Shown here one piece after another: positions 46,295 through 58,090 of a DNA stretch of 64,000 bases. Within the stretch, counting starts at the first letter, position 1. The number at the start of each line of letters is the position of its first letter. Made by a program: the position numbers and the translations under genes. Under the pieces are notes generated by a model. It saw only the letters and a program-made list of their open reading frames with translations. It did not search any database and was not told the DNA's origin. The DNA comes from Metridium senile (taxonomy: Eukaryota > Cnidaria > Anthozoa > Actiniaria > Metridiidae), in assembly GCA_949775045.1 (NCBI GenBank), contig OX459095.1, positions 30,763,564 to 30,827,563 on the forward strand. Reading direction: 5' to 3'.

Positions 46295-47980
46295 TTCGGG
46301 CAATAGCGTTATCGAGTGAGATGTCTACATTTGTTGTATCAACCGTTCTTCTTATAGACCTTGATCCTCTAAGGCATAGCAGAGCAGAACGTATAAGTGC
46401 AAAGGAAACTTTGGCCCTAACCCATGACATCGTATTAGCATAGTTCTATCCCTTCCTAATCGATAATAATTCAGCTAAGCGTTTATGGTAAGTCTTGCAC
46501 TCAGTGCTCATTCCACCTGTTGTACTGAACACTAAAGGCGTAAAAGTTCCTTGCTCCACCTCCATGACCCTGTTGGCATATTTGCGTTTCTTCTCATTCT
46601 CATGCTGCCTGTAGACTTGCTCAGGTGTCTGCTCACGGTAGGAGTCTGCATAAGGGTACCCGGACATCAAAGTATACAGACCTCTGTCGCTCCCAGAAAC
46701 CTTTGGCGTGGATGTCAAGTACGGGCGTCGGGGGATCTGTTCGAACCCCTGTTCAAAGTCTCTCCGGTTATCTGCTGAAGAACCGGCTCCACCTCTACAT
46801 CCTTGCACACTGTGCTCAGCAGCTCTGCTTCCAGATCACGAATCTCATTGTGACGTTGTATCACGAAGCCGCCCCTCCTACAGATCATCGCATGGTCGAC
46901 ATCAAATATATCTCCACAGATGCACGTCTTCGGTATGTCGGAGATTTCCCAATTATATCTCATCTTGATGGCGTCTCTAAATTCTCGTTTGTTTAGATCG
47001 TAACCCAGATCTTTTAATTTATGGGTATTACAGTTAACCGCTCGAAGCGCCTTTTTCCGACGTTAGTTCTAACGCTCTCAGATATCTCGGTGTTAGATTG
47101 TTCTTGGCCATCTCTTGTGTCTCCTTTAGAAGCTCGTTTTTCCTAGCTTCTGCCTGTAGTTTAGCAGAGCGCATATCTGCCTCATCTGGAGGTTGATGGT
47201 CTTGAGTCACAATGCGTTTTACCAGGGGTTCAGTGATGGTAACTGAGGCCTGGTATTCTAGAGATGACGATTCAGTTGGATTTGCGATACCCATACGTAC
47301 TGGGAGTGCAAGCAAGCCACGTTCGTCTGTAGTAGCTTGATGCTCTGTGATGGCGGGAATCAGAACTTCAGTTAACGCACGCTCAAGTGGCTCAAGCAAG
47401 TCGGTAATATCATGAAGTGTCCTTAAAAAATAGGTCCAGCGGTGACGTAGACCAGCGGTAAAGGCAGCGTAACTCGCCTGAGGTTGGGATATGGCGAACT
47501 CTGCAAGCTTGCTGATTTGGCGAACCCAGTCCTCAACGTTCTCTTCAACATATTCCTTTAGGAAAGACCTGGATCCGAGGACTGCTCCAAGGTGCTTGTG
47601 GCCTTCAGAAGTGATGTTGATCGCAGTATCACCAAACACCTTTCTTGCAGCGTTCTCTCTCTCGGTCTTGGTGATTAACCAGCATTTCTTCGCGTTAGGG
47701 AAGTATCCTAATGCTGGTCCACTTTTGGAAAGATCGTCCCACCACTTTTTGACGTCATCAAGCGAGCCACTTCCGGTTGCTTTATCCGCGAACCAGCACT
47801 GTTTGGTTGAGCTTGATAGTTGTGATCGTGTGATAAGTTGCTGAAGACTAATGGCGTACAGGCTCATAGCGAGCGGATCACCCTGCGTGGTGCCTTCAAC
47901 AGATCGTAATTCTTGCCCGCCGAGAACAAAAAGCCGAGCGGGTTGTCTGTAGGTATTAATAAGCACTTTAAGATTGGAGA
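46295..47980 (-). pseudogene. Non-LTR-type reverse transcriptase and C-terminal domain, frameshifted
   Basis: Minus-strand RT relic. RT block (47034-47966): [23 protein letters not shown] (motif B) and [11 protein letters not shown], where the second Asp of the FADD motif C is Lys, so catalysis is lost. After a frameshift near 47040 comes [20 protein letters not shown], a zinc-knuckle-like segment, and [11 protein letters not shown] (46715-46963). Another shift leads to [20 protein letters not shown] and [16 protein letters not shown] (46446-46640), and a stop precedes the final WVRAKVSFAL block ending near 46297. This C-terminal architecture recurs in cnidarian genomes. The clade is not assigned. 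Homology stops near 47980, next to the Harbinger region. Confidence 0.78.
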
Positions 47981-48136
47981 CTACGAACTACGGACTACGA
48001 AGGAATACGTAATATTTCAGAACGTTGTAGACTGGGCCGAGTACGAGTGTAGGGCGCGAAATTCGCTTGGTTTGTTTACATTAAGATTTTTACTACGAAA
48101 CGGTGAACGGTACGAGCTCTCGAGCATGAAAATAAT

Positions 48137-49224
48137 GTGAAAATGTTATTTGAAGAAGTCAGAAATGCTCTTGTATATGCTTATACCGAAGGATATATTG
48201 ATGACGGCGAATTTTTGTCACTATATGAATACTATGAGCCAAGCAATCCTTCGTATCCTTACTGGAAATTGGACAAGTTTTGCCTAGACGATTTTACTTC
48301 TAGCGAATGTGAATCAAACTTCCGAGTGGCTAAAGATGATCTTGTTGTTTTAAAGAACGCATTACACTTTCCAGACAAGTTAACATGACCTCAAGGGACA
48401 GTGTGTGATGGACTAGAAGGACTTTGTTTGTTGCTCAAACGACTGGCCTACCCATGCCGATACTTTAATTGATGTACTTTTTCGCTCGTCCACTGCCAGA
48501 AATTTGTATGATATTCAACACAGCACTTGACTGGATCTATAATGAGCATGGATTTCGTTTAACCTCCTGGAACCAGCCAATTCTATCACCGGTTGCTCTT
48601 CAAGAGTACTGTCAAGCTATAGCTAGACAAGGAAGTCCGCTTACAAACTGTTTTGGCTTTGTCGATGGTACTGTTCGCCCTATATGCCGCCCTGGAGAAA
48701 ACCAAAGAATAGTGTACAACGGACATAAAAGAGTACATGCTCTAAAATTTCAATCTGTAGCAATTCCAAATGGGCTCATAGCAAATCTTTACGGGCCTGT
48801 GGAAGGCTGTAGACATGATGCAGGAATGCTGAAAGACTCTGGGCTGTTGGAGATTCTTGAAAGACAAGCTGTTAACCCTAGGGGAGATATCCTGTGTATT
48901 TATGGTGATCCAGCCTACCCATTACGTCCCCAATTAATGGCCCCTTATCGGCTAGGAAAAGTCCCAGTACTTACTCAAGATATGCAAGCCTTTAATGAAG
49001 CAATGAGCTCAGTTAGAGTGTCTGTGGAATGGTTGTTTGGCGATGTGTCAAACTACTTTAAGTTTATTGACTTCAAAAAGAACTTAAAGTTGGGGTTAAG
49101 CGCAGTAGGAAAGTTCTACATAGTTTCTGCCCTTTTCAGCAATATGCTCACCTGCCTTTATGGGAACTTAACTTCAAGTGGGTTCCAGCTGGATCCACCA
49201 ACTGTCCAAAACTATTTGGCTTAA
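48137..49224 (+). pseudogene. PIF/Harbinger DDE transposase with one nonsense and one frameshift lesion
   Basis: N-terminal block 48137-48388 (a DDGEFLSLYEYY segment, FTSSECESNFRV) ends at TGA (48386-48388), exactly where the family has the Cys of TC.QGT. The same frame then continues QGTVCDGLEGLCLLLKRLAY to about 48460. A 1-bp deletion near 48460-48468 shifts to the frame of 48469-49224. That part carries the catalytic triad: GFVDGTVRPICRP (Asp), YGDPAYPLRPQL (Asp) and VEWLFGD (Glu), plus the NGHKRVHALKFQS block and an LYGNLTSSGFQLDPP end. The nuclease core is intact, making this a recently inactivated copy. Confidence 0.88.
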
Positions 49225-49544
49225 GCACTTTTAATGATGTTTTATTTCAGATATGAACTAATAGCAAGGCTGCTTGTATCAGACTGTAAGACTGTTTTGC
49301 TTTACATCAACTTAAACTGTAAGGAAAAAATCAAAGAAACAAAATCTAATGGCCAAGAGTGTAATATTCAGACCAAAAAAAAAAACAATACAAATATATT
49401 GTGTACAAATAGAATACATTATATCTGTGAAACAATTGAAAATACTAGTGTTTGTTAAATAACTAAACAATATATAAGACAATGAATGTTTTACAAATTT
49501 GTAAAATTTTGCTTGAAAACTATTTCAGATATAGTAAATGCACT

Positions 49545-49700
49545 CTACTAGAGTGCAAACAATATAACTGTGAAACACTAATGACTAAATTGTCCAAAAT
49601 AGTGCTAGTTGAAGAATAGAACAATATAATAAATATAAAACAGTACAATTAAGTATTGCTAATATTTCACAGATATGTTGTTTGCACTCTACTGCATGCA
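49545..49700. mobile_element. Hairpin MITE, GAGTRCAAACA family, copy 2
   Basis: CTAGAGTGCAAACAATATAA to ATATGTTGTTTGCACTCTAC, with subterminal TGTGAAA / TTTCACA and an AT-rich palindromic core. Confidence 0.75.
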
Positions 49701-49784
49701 TGAATACACTATTGTACTCAAATAAAAACACTTTGTAAACTATATAAATCGTTTAATTCAATCACTCTAGCTTGTCACTACTTT

Positions 49785-49985
49785 GTACACTACTTTCTAG
49801 TGTTTGTATTCACAAAATGTAGTGTCATAGAGTGGTTTTCTGTCAACTGTGAAAGAAAAAATGACTAAATATTTAGCAGTAGATTATAATGAACAAAATA
49901 AAACACTGGGTTTGAAGTCTAGTACTAAATATTAGACTTACTATTTTTTCACAGTTGACGACAACCACTCCTGCGTGTTTGTAGC
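49785..49985. mobile_element. Hairpin MITE related to the same family
   Basis: GAGTGGTTTTCTGTCAACTG with TGTGAAA pairs with TTTTTCACAGTTGACGACAA then CCACTC. Same layout of CACAGTT/AACTGTG and an AT-rich core, with different terminal words. Confidence 0.6.
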
Positions 49986-50136
49986 ATTAACTAAAACATT
50001 TGTATTTCAGATAGACAAGTAGTTTCTTGTATCCAATTTACAATCTAAACTCAAACTTTAACTACAATATAGAACTCTGATAAAAGTGTATCTTTATATA
50101 ATAACTGTATAAATATATAATAACAAAGTTTTGCTC

Positions 50137-50832
50137 TCACTTTGACATTTTCTGAATAAGAGCTAGGACAAGATTTTGGGTGTTTTGCTGACTTTGCATC
50201 ATCTGCTGTAGTTGCTGTGTTTGAAGCTCTAACTCTTTTCGCTTTAACTCCATTTCTTCTTTTCTTAGTTCTGCCTCTCTTTCTGACTTTTCTGATAGAA
50301 AAGCAAAAGCATCAGAACTTTTTTTTCTTGATCTCCTGGGCCTTTTTGCAGCCACTAGTACTGTTTCTTCACCTGAATCAGAATCCATATCAGTACTTTT
50401 CCCAGCCTTCACCCACGTGGTCATGGCCTTCTCCCTGCAAGCAAGTGCCTCTTTTCTTTTCTTTTCCAATTTTTTTGAGTTGGCATTATCCACACGAATT
50501 GGTTCTGAACTCATCTTCTCTGTTATATCTTCCAGTAGACTATCTATTTCAGTGGGTGGATCCTCTGCAACTCCACTTGCTCTTTGACTTTGTTGTTTTT
50601 TCTTCTTGTATTCTCCTATAAACTTATTAAACTGCTCACGTACACTTCGCTGATCCCTTGGTGTACTCTTAAAAAGACTATAGCTATTGACTTTATCAGC
50701 TGTTTCAGACCATTTTTGTCCAGCCTCCTTGCTGCCAACTTTATACAGAAAAGGCTCAGACGTTAATACTTCACGGAGTAAAATTGTGTTTCGTCCTTCG
50801 GACCATCGAAACACTGGGCCACTATTCAAGAG
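50137..50832 (-). CDS. Harbinger-associated SANT/Myb-like DNA-binding protein
   Basis: Minus-strand frame without lesions. The conserved start is FRWSEGRNTILLREVL, with a QKWSETADKVN and RDQRSVREQFNKF segment, a SANT/trihelix-type fold as used by Harbinger-encoded Myb-like partners to recruit the transposase to the element ends and nucleus. Then come a Lys-rich linker, an acidic DSDSGEE patch, an AKRPRRSRKK nuclear localisation-like stretch, and a C-terminal coiled coil (EREAELRKEEMELKRKELEL, then Gln-rich). Just upstream CTTGAATAG|TGG looks like a splice acceptor, so the first residues probably come from another exon. It lies convergent to the transposase 0.9 kb away, consistent with one element. 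Confidence 0.8.
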   Translation of the reverse strand, partial: LLNSGPVFRWSEGRNTILLREVLTSEPFLYKVGSKEAGQKWSETADKVNSYSLFKSTPRDQRSVREQFNKFIGEYKKKKQQSQRASGVAEDPPTEIDSLLEDITEKMSSEPIRVDNANSKKLEKKRKEALACREKAMTTWVKAGKSTDMDSDSGEETVLVAAKRPRRSRKKSSDAFAFLSEKSEREAELRKEEMELKRKELELQTQQLQQMMQSQQNTQNLVLALIQKMSK

Positions 50833-50967
50833 ATAAAATATAATCAAATTAGAATATGATGATTACAATATATTTTCATGAAGAAAAAATATCACTTAAT
50901 TATAGAATGAATGAAACAAATCAACCTGAACATGAATTTATTGTTTTTTTATTATCTATAAATAGAG

Positions 50968-51072
50968 TACAAACATTATACCCGTGAAACGTTAAACACT
51001 AGAAAACAATAGAATTAGCATAAAATATCACTATTTAGTACTATTTATGTTTCACACTTCTTATGTTTGTAC
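50968..51072. mobile_element. Hairpin MITE, GAGTRCAAACA family, copy 3
   Basis: GAGTACAAACATTATACC...CGTGAAAC and TGTTTCACACTTCTTATG...TTTGTACTC. Confidence 0.75.
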
Positions 51073-51164
51073 TCCAGTATTCACAAAATTTCTGAGTTAT
51101 TGAATGAAATTTGTCAATATCTTTTCAAGTAAAATGGTCCACAACAAATACAGTTCACTGTTCA

Positions 51165-51840
51165 TTCCTTATTAATAATATACAAATTAGGTAATACCTA
51201 ATAGCGGAGCTCCAGTTTAAATTGTTCTTACAGCATCAATATGTGCATGTAAATAGTTTTTGTGCATGGGCCATGCCTAATCTAAACTGTAATTATTTTA
51301 GTAAAAAAACCGAAAAAGACAACTACAAAATCATAGATATAGGTGGAACGGACTTTTAATTTTATTTACTCTATGAGCAAATAATAATCTGCGATATATA
51401 TATTTTCGATAAAAATTCAAAAATCTTATTTATCACGCATACAGCGTACTATATTTTTCAATAATTTTATGCTCAAATTATGAAAAAGGTATTTTGTGTG
51501 CATAATGAATTATTAACTAAAAATCCAACCCAACCCATTTTTATTTTTAAAATATGAACCTAGAAAAAAACTTCGATATCACTATAACGTTTCTAGAGAA
51601 ACAAAATTAGGGGTATCCACGCATTTTTGAAAAAGATATGAATTTTTAGATTTTACTTTTTGAGATCAAATCGTACAAAAATTCGTGACAGCGTGAATTG
51701 TGTCACGCACGACACAGCGTGCATGATAAAGTCCCATAGACAAAACGCTGAGAAAAATCAAGATTTTGAGCTTCAAATTGACAAAAACGTTACTTGAACA
51801 AGTACTTAATTAATAGGATGGTAACTATGTATTTAAAGAA
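51165..51840 (-). repeat. Dispersed repeat family B plus companion segment, copy 3
   Basis: 51170-51440 (AATTAGGTAATACCTAATAG, then CGGAGCTCCAG) is duplicated in direct orientation at 53385-53630. 51480-51840 is family B in minus orientation (CGATATCACTATAACGTTTC, GTGTCACGCACGACACAGCG). Confidence 0.78.
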
Positions 51841-51849
51841 AAAAAGGGA

Positions 51850-52755
51850 ATTCTATAACATTTCTTTATAAAAAAAAACAACCTTTTCATGGAATTAAAT
51901 TTACAATTAAAAAAAGTAGTCATGGCAAATCTTCAAAATTCAAACAAAACAAAAACTACCTGAAACGGTTCTTTTGAAGTGGAATTAAAGACCTCAAGTA
52001 TCAGTTCTATCAACACAGGAACGATTTGAAAAGACAAGGATGTTAAAACAAGGTATTTTATTATGAAAAAGTTTGTGTAAAACATCATTTTGTTCTGTAA
52101 AAAAACTTTAACAACTTTGAAATAGAAACTGTAATAAAAATGTTCGTTTAGTAAACATAAAATAGTCAACATTGCTAAATAAACAGATGTTATTCAACCA
52201 GTTTTGAATTATGTTTGTATTCTAATTCATCTTTAATGTTTTCCGTTGATGAGTTTGTGAAAAGCACATAAAGAAATCCCTTTTTGAATCGACCAAATAC
52301 CACAAAAAGTACAATTTACACACTTGTAAACATCGTGTTATGTACGGTTTGTATCTCAAAAAGTAAATCAAATGGAGATAAACGTTTTCTTTTTTTCTTT
52401 CTATTATAAATCAGAGAACAGATTCTTCCTTTTTGAAGCTTAATAATTATTTCAAGTTTTTAGGCCGTGTTTTTTCACGCTCGTTATCAAACAGTTTTTT
52501 CTCAAAAAACTTGAAATAAATAATCCGTTGAACTTACTTTATCGGTGATTATTTTCCAAAGGTTTTCTTCTTCTCAATGACATCGATAATATTTTGACGA
52601 AAACATGAATATACTTGAATCAGTTTTGATGAATTAAACATGGTCATAGTTAAACTGCCAAGCTTGAAAATCCATAAATAAACTATACTGAAGGAAGCAT
52701 TTTGAAGATAGTTTTCATAACGAATAAAGTCGCTTCTTTTTCAATTCTTTTACGT
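51850..52755. other. No gene seen
   Basis: AT-rich. The minus frame at 51933-52172 is hydrophobic but matches nothing known. Confidence 0.35.
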
Positions 52756-52760
52756 TGCTG

Positions 52761-53000
52761 TAGTCTTTATTCTTCTACGAAGTTTTATCTACAGACAAGT
52801 GTTCTTGGCCTTTCAATCTTTTCCTTTTCATAAGATAAATTTCTTCATTTTTGTCTCCTTCAAGTTTATTTTCTTCTTTGGTAGTCTTTATTCTTCAAAG
52901 AAGTTTTATCCACAGACACGTTTTCTTGGCCTTTCAGTTCTACTGTTCAATTTCTTCATTTTTGTATCCGGCCAAGTTTATTTTCTTCTTCGGCCAAAAC
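52761..53000 (+). repeat. 121-bp tandem duplication
   Basis: TAGTCTTTATTCTTCTACGA at 52761 and TAGTCTTTATTCTTCAAAGA at 52882 start two similar units that both end CAAGTTTATTTTCTTCTT. Confidence 0.82.
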
Positions 53001-53124
53001 TATCTTAATTTGATTCTTCGATGTTCATATTTCTCAGTTGATATTTTAAGTATTGTATTTTGTTGTTGTTTGTTTGACTTTTTTTGTCGATAAAAGAACA
53101 ACCTGCTTTCGATTCGGGCTCTGC

Positions 53125-53335
53125 TATTCGGCGCGCGCGCGCATCACTTTCCCGCCGAAATGTAACAGGCAATCAGTATCGCGATGGGCACGGACGTTGT
53201 ACGGACGTACGCGCCCGCGATCCTATGTGGTGTCCATGAAAAATCAACTCTATGGGTTACCATTTTTTCTTAAGTATGGTGCTCCGCTTGCGCGGGCCTT
53301 GGGCCCGCGCGGAGCTCCGCTGTAAACTAAAAAAG
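53125..53335. repeat. GC-rich insert with GCGCGCGC and palindromic GGGCCCGCGC
   Basis: A sharp rise in GC: CGGCGCGCGCGCGC, TACGGACGTACGCGCCCGCG, and a palindrome GCGCGGGCCTTGGGCCCGCG followed by CGGAGCTCCG. It abuts the AGCGGAGCTCCAG repeat at 53400, suggesting a family member with a GC-rich end. Confidence 0.6.
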
Positions 53336-53379
53336 GGAATATTTCTAACAAACTTTTATTTGTTATCATTATTTACATA

Positions 53380-54430
53380 ATTAATATACAAATTAGGTAA
53401 TACCTAATAGCGGAGCTCCAGTTTAAATTGTTCCTACAACATCAATATGTGCATGTAAATAGTTTTTGTGCATTGGCCATGCCCAATCTGAACTGTAATT
53501 ATTTTAGTTACGTAACCGCAAAAGACAACTACAAAATCATAGATATAGGTGGAACGGAATTATTTACTTTCTGAGCAAATAATAATCTGCGATATATATA
53601 TTTTCGATAAAAATTCAAAAACCCTATTTATCACGCATACAAAGTACTATATTTTTCAATAATTTTATGCTCAAATTATGAAAAAGATATTTTATATATG
53701 TGCATGATGAATTATTGACTAAATAAAAAAATCCAACCTAAACCATTTATGTTTTTAAAATATGAACCATTTTTATTTCATTGAAACTATACCAGTTATT
53801 TCAAACACCCAATGGACTATCTAAAAGGGGAAAAAATATTGGGGGGTCACCTCGCATCGAAGCGAGAAAATTATTGCTAAATACCTGATGCCGTAGGTGT
53901 ATTTTTGCGAATTTTAAAGAAATACTATTTCATACTGTTAAGAGTTGCTCAAGAAATAAACGTGAAATAATAATCTAAGACATATATATTTTCGACCTTA
54001 AGTCAAAAATGTTATTTATCACGCAGACAGCTATGTTTTATAATAGCTTTTTTGCCAAAATCACGAAAAAAAATTTTGTGTACCGTATTATTGACTAAAT
54101 GTCAAACCAAAACCATTTTTATTTTTAAAATATCAACTTAGAAAAAAACTTCGATATCACTTTAACATTTCTAGCGAAGTCAAATTAGGGGTATCCACGC
54201 GTTTTTGAAAGATATGAATTTTTAGATTTCATTTTTAGGTAAAAACGCGCGAACATTCGTGACACACGTGACATTGTGTCACGTCAACGCGTGACAAAAT
54301 TTCTAGCTGGCGCGTTTGCAAACGCCAATGAACCTTCAAATTCGCTTTAAACACAAGGCAAAACACTGAGAAAAATCAAGCTCTTGAGCTTCAAATGGAC
54401 AAAAGATTCACTTCAACTAGAACTTAAGAG
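53380..54430 (-). repeat. Dispersed repeat family B plus companion segment, copy 4
   Basis: 53385-53720 repeats 51170-51530 in direct orientation. 53765-54420 is the reverse complement of 41310-41350 and 42370-42960 (GGGGGGTCACCTCGCATCGA, CGTGACATTGTGTCACGTC as landmarks). Confidence 0.78.
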
Positions 54431-54434
54431 TGAC

Positions 54435-55010
54435 TGTCAGGAAGAACCAGACATATCGTGGCAAAAGTCGATTCATCGATTTTGTTCATATTTTGCAGTT
54501 CGATACCCTATCATGTTGTAAGAACTCCTGTGAACTTAGTTTAAAAAAATTTGTTTTCGTTTGGGAGAAATTTGAATTATTATGCGAGAAGGCAAATATT
54601 CTAATTCGACGACTCTGAAATAGAGACCACTCGGCGATCTCGTGCACAAAATACAAACAATATTTAACCTTAAAAACCTAATAATATTTAAATATGCTAT
54701 CTCTATATGCCTCATAGCGTATTTCAGACTTGTAGCTTTAACGATGAATTTTTGGCAGAATTTTGTTCAGGATACAGTTTTCATGAGCTAAAAAATACCG
54801 TCAAAACAGCCGCGAATTAAACTATGTTCGATATAACGGAATAGTTTGATATTCACTGTGTGTGAAGTTAAGATAAATTCTTAAAACACTGTCGAAAAAA
54901 ATTGCTAGGTTTTTATGTTTTGAAGTTGTTACAGTCGATCTAAGTTGCCTAAATTGGCTGTTTTTTACGATCATTTTTGCATAATTAGCAACGATGATGA
55001 GCGTCAAAAC
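54435..55010. other. No gene seen
   Basis: AT-rich flank of the foldback element. The short open frames are unrecognised. Confidence 0.4.
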
Positions 55011-55116
55011 AAGGGGAATAACACACTTGCAAAGTTTGCAAAATCATATACTAGTACTAGTAAAAAAAAGTTCGCAATTTATATGATTATGTATAAATAA
55101 CTATATAAAATATTCA

Positions 55117-56765
55117 CTATATACTAGTAAAAAAAAGTTCGCAAAACTATCAACTTTAACAAATTGCGAACTTTTTACTTGTATACTAGTAAAAAAAAGT
55201 TCGCAAATCTATCAACTTTAACAAATTGCGAACTTTTCACTTGTATACTAGTAAAAAAAAGTTCGCAAAACTATCAACTTTAACAAATTGCGAACTTTCA
55301 CTTGTATACTAGTAAAAAAAAGTTCGCAAATCTATCAACTTGAACAAATTGCGAACTTTTTACACGTACCTATAGGATAATATAATATACTAGTAAAAAA
55401 AAGTTCGCAAATCTATATCAACTTTAACAAATTGCGAACTTTTCACTTATTAATTATACTAGTAAAAAAAAGTTCGCAAATTTATCAACTTTAACAAATT
55501 GCGAACTTTTCACTTGTATACTAGTAAAAAAAAGTTCGCAAATCTATCAAATTTAACAAATTGCGAACTTTTTACACGTACCTATAGGATAATATAATAT
55601 ACTAGTAAAAAAAGTTCGCAAATCTATCAACTTTAACAAATTGCGAACTTTTCACTTGTATACTAGTAAAAAAAGTTTGCAAATCTATCAACTTGAACAA
55701 ATTGCGAACTTTTTACACGTACCTATAGGATAATATAATATACTAGTAAAAAAAAGTTCGCAAATCTATATCAACTTTAACAAATTGCGAACTTTTCACT
55801 TATTAATTATACTAGTAAAAAAAAGTTCGCAAAACTATCAACTTTAACAAATTGCGAACTTTTCACTTGTATACTAGTAAAAAAAAGTTCGCAAATCTAT
55901 CAAATTTAACAAATTGCGAACTTTTTACACGTACCTATAGGATAATATAATATACTAGTAAAAAAAAGTTCGCAAATCTATCAACTTTAACAAATTGCGA
56001 ACTTTTCACTTGTATACTAGTAAAAAAAAGTTCGCAAAACTATCAACTTTAGCAAATTGCGAACTTTTTACTTGTATACTAGTAAAAAAAAGTTCGCAAA
56101 TCTATCAACTTTAACAAATTGCAAACTTTTCACTTGTATACTAGTAAAAAAAAGTTCGCAAAACTATCAACTTTAACAAATTGCGAACTTTCACTTGTAT
56201 ACTAGTAAAAAAAGTTCGCAAATCTATCAACTTGAACAAATTGCGAACTTTTTACACGTACCTATAGGATAATATAATATACTAGTAAAAAAAAGTTCGC
56301 AAATCTATATCAACTTTAACAAATTGCGAACTTTTCACTTATTAATTATACTAGTAAAAAAAACTTCGCAAATCTATCAAATTTAACAAATTGCGAACTT
56401 TTTACACGTACCTATAGGATAATATAATATACTAGTAAAAAAAAGTTTGCAAATCTATCAACTTTAACAAATTGCGAACTTTTCACTTGTATACTAGTAA
56501 AAAAAAGTTCGCAAAACTATCAACTTTAGCAAATTGCGAACTTTTCACTTGTATACTAGTAAAAAAAGTTCGCAAATCTATCAAATTTAACAAATTGCGA
56601 ACTTTTTACACGTACCTATAGGATAATATAATATACTAGTAAAAAAAATTCGCAAATCTATCAACTTTAACAAATTGCGAACTTTTCACTTGTATACTAG
56701 TAAAAAAAAGTTCGCAAAACTATCAACTTTAACAAATTGCGAACTTTCACTTGTATACTAGTAAA
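55117..56765 (+). repeat. Hairpin-unit satellite array, left block
   Basis: Units of 55-75 bp: CTAGTAAAAAAAAGTTCGCA, then an AATCTATCAACTTTAACAAA loop and TTGCGAACTTTT. The inverted GTTCGCAA/TTGCGAAC arms form a stem. Three linker types follow: CACTTGTATA, CACTTATTAATTATA and TACACGTACCTATAGGATAA followed by TATAATATA. Each unit ends CTAGT. Confidence 0.95.
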
Positions 56766-58090
56766 ATCAAAGGCCACCTATGGCCAACTCGTGGATCATA
56801 ATTAGAACATTTTGAAAGCGCTTACAGTTTAGACCGCTCCATTACGATTATGTAATTATTTTCTCGGATTAGCTTGAGATGATTTGAAGCGAAAAATAAG
56901 TATTCAATGTTGTTGTTTTATTTGTATTTTTTTGGTTGTCGTCCGTTTCCCTTACGGTCCGTCGTTCCCTCAGTCCGTGATCCGCTGACAAGTCTGATAT
57001 TTACCTGGTTCGATCTTCGGTTCGTGCAGAGATACATGCGAGTTCAAAGAGTGTCTAAGAAACAGTGTTATTAAGTTGTTCTTGCAAAATAAACGCCAGA
57101 AAAAGCAAAATAGATAGTCATTGAAGCAATTGGTGTTATATTTGAGGCGATTTGGGCTGTTGGGTGTAGTTTTTTCTAGAGGCCGTTTTAGCTGTTTATT
57201 TGTTGTTGTCGAGGTCAACCTGGAGGTTTAAAACCGATCACGTTATCTCACATATTGTAAAGAAAGAAATATTACTTTCATCTACATATACATAGATCGT
57301 TAAGTTGAACTGCTAGATAATAGGGTGAAGCTTATTTAAGTTTTGCGAATAAGTTTGTTGTTCTGTGCAAGAAGCTAAGAGCTCGAGAATCGCCTGTTTC
57401 AATCGCCGTTCGAATTTGTACGAATTAATAGTAGTCAATAAAATTAAACTATTGACAGATAAACTGGTTACTTTAATCAAAAATATAAAAGAAATAGTTA
57501 CAATAAGCAATATATTTACCCAACAACATCACTAAACTATTATACTGTTGTTGTCTTCACTTCTAGTGTGTATCGTACTCTCTAAGAATGCTTACCGGAA
57601 ATACTGTTAAATATCCAGTAATAACAGCTTCGTCCTTTGTAACTGGTTGTGAATCCATTCCATAGCATTATGAAAGGATGGATAAAAAGTAGCTTCTGTT
57701 TATAGCAGGGAAGATATCTCGATAAATTTGATCATAATAAGTTGGCTCGCTTAGTTCGCTCGTAAATTGCATGATCTTTAGTAAAATTCACAGTGACCAT
57801 TTCCGAAAACATTCGACATAAACTTATGTGTAATTCTATTGCGAATCGTGTGGCGTGAGCACATAAAATATGAGAGTATTCGCGATTACTTCGACCGAAA
57901 AATCATTCCTTCAGACGAATCAAATATCCATGTGCTCGAAGTACGCTGGCCGAGATCTTGGGGCTCAAAAGTTTACACTGACGGTCTAGTGAGTGAGCGA
58001 GTGAGCGAGTGAGTGAGTGAGTGAGTGAGTGACACTTCCGGTTCAAAAGCCCCATCCCAATAACTCGAGGATCTTCGATCCACGAGTTAA
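56766..58090. mobile_element. Probable nested insertion splitting the satellite
   Basis: Single-copy DNA interrupts one unit after CTAGTAAAA. Near the left edge is AACTCGTGGATC (56786-56797), and the right edge ends with its complement GATCCACGAGTT (58078-58089), so the insert has terminal inverted repeats. A GAGTGAGTGAGCGAGTGAGT microsatellite sits at 57988-58030. No ORF is recognised; the frame at 56970-57218 has no known motif. Confidence 0.6.

Noticed and set aside
50217..50621. Plus-strand Leu/Phe-rich ORF
   Set aside because: Antisense shadow of the SANT/Myb-like coding frame, whose Lys/Glu-rich codons read as Phe/Leu.
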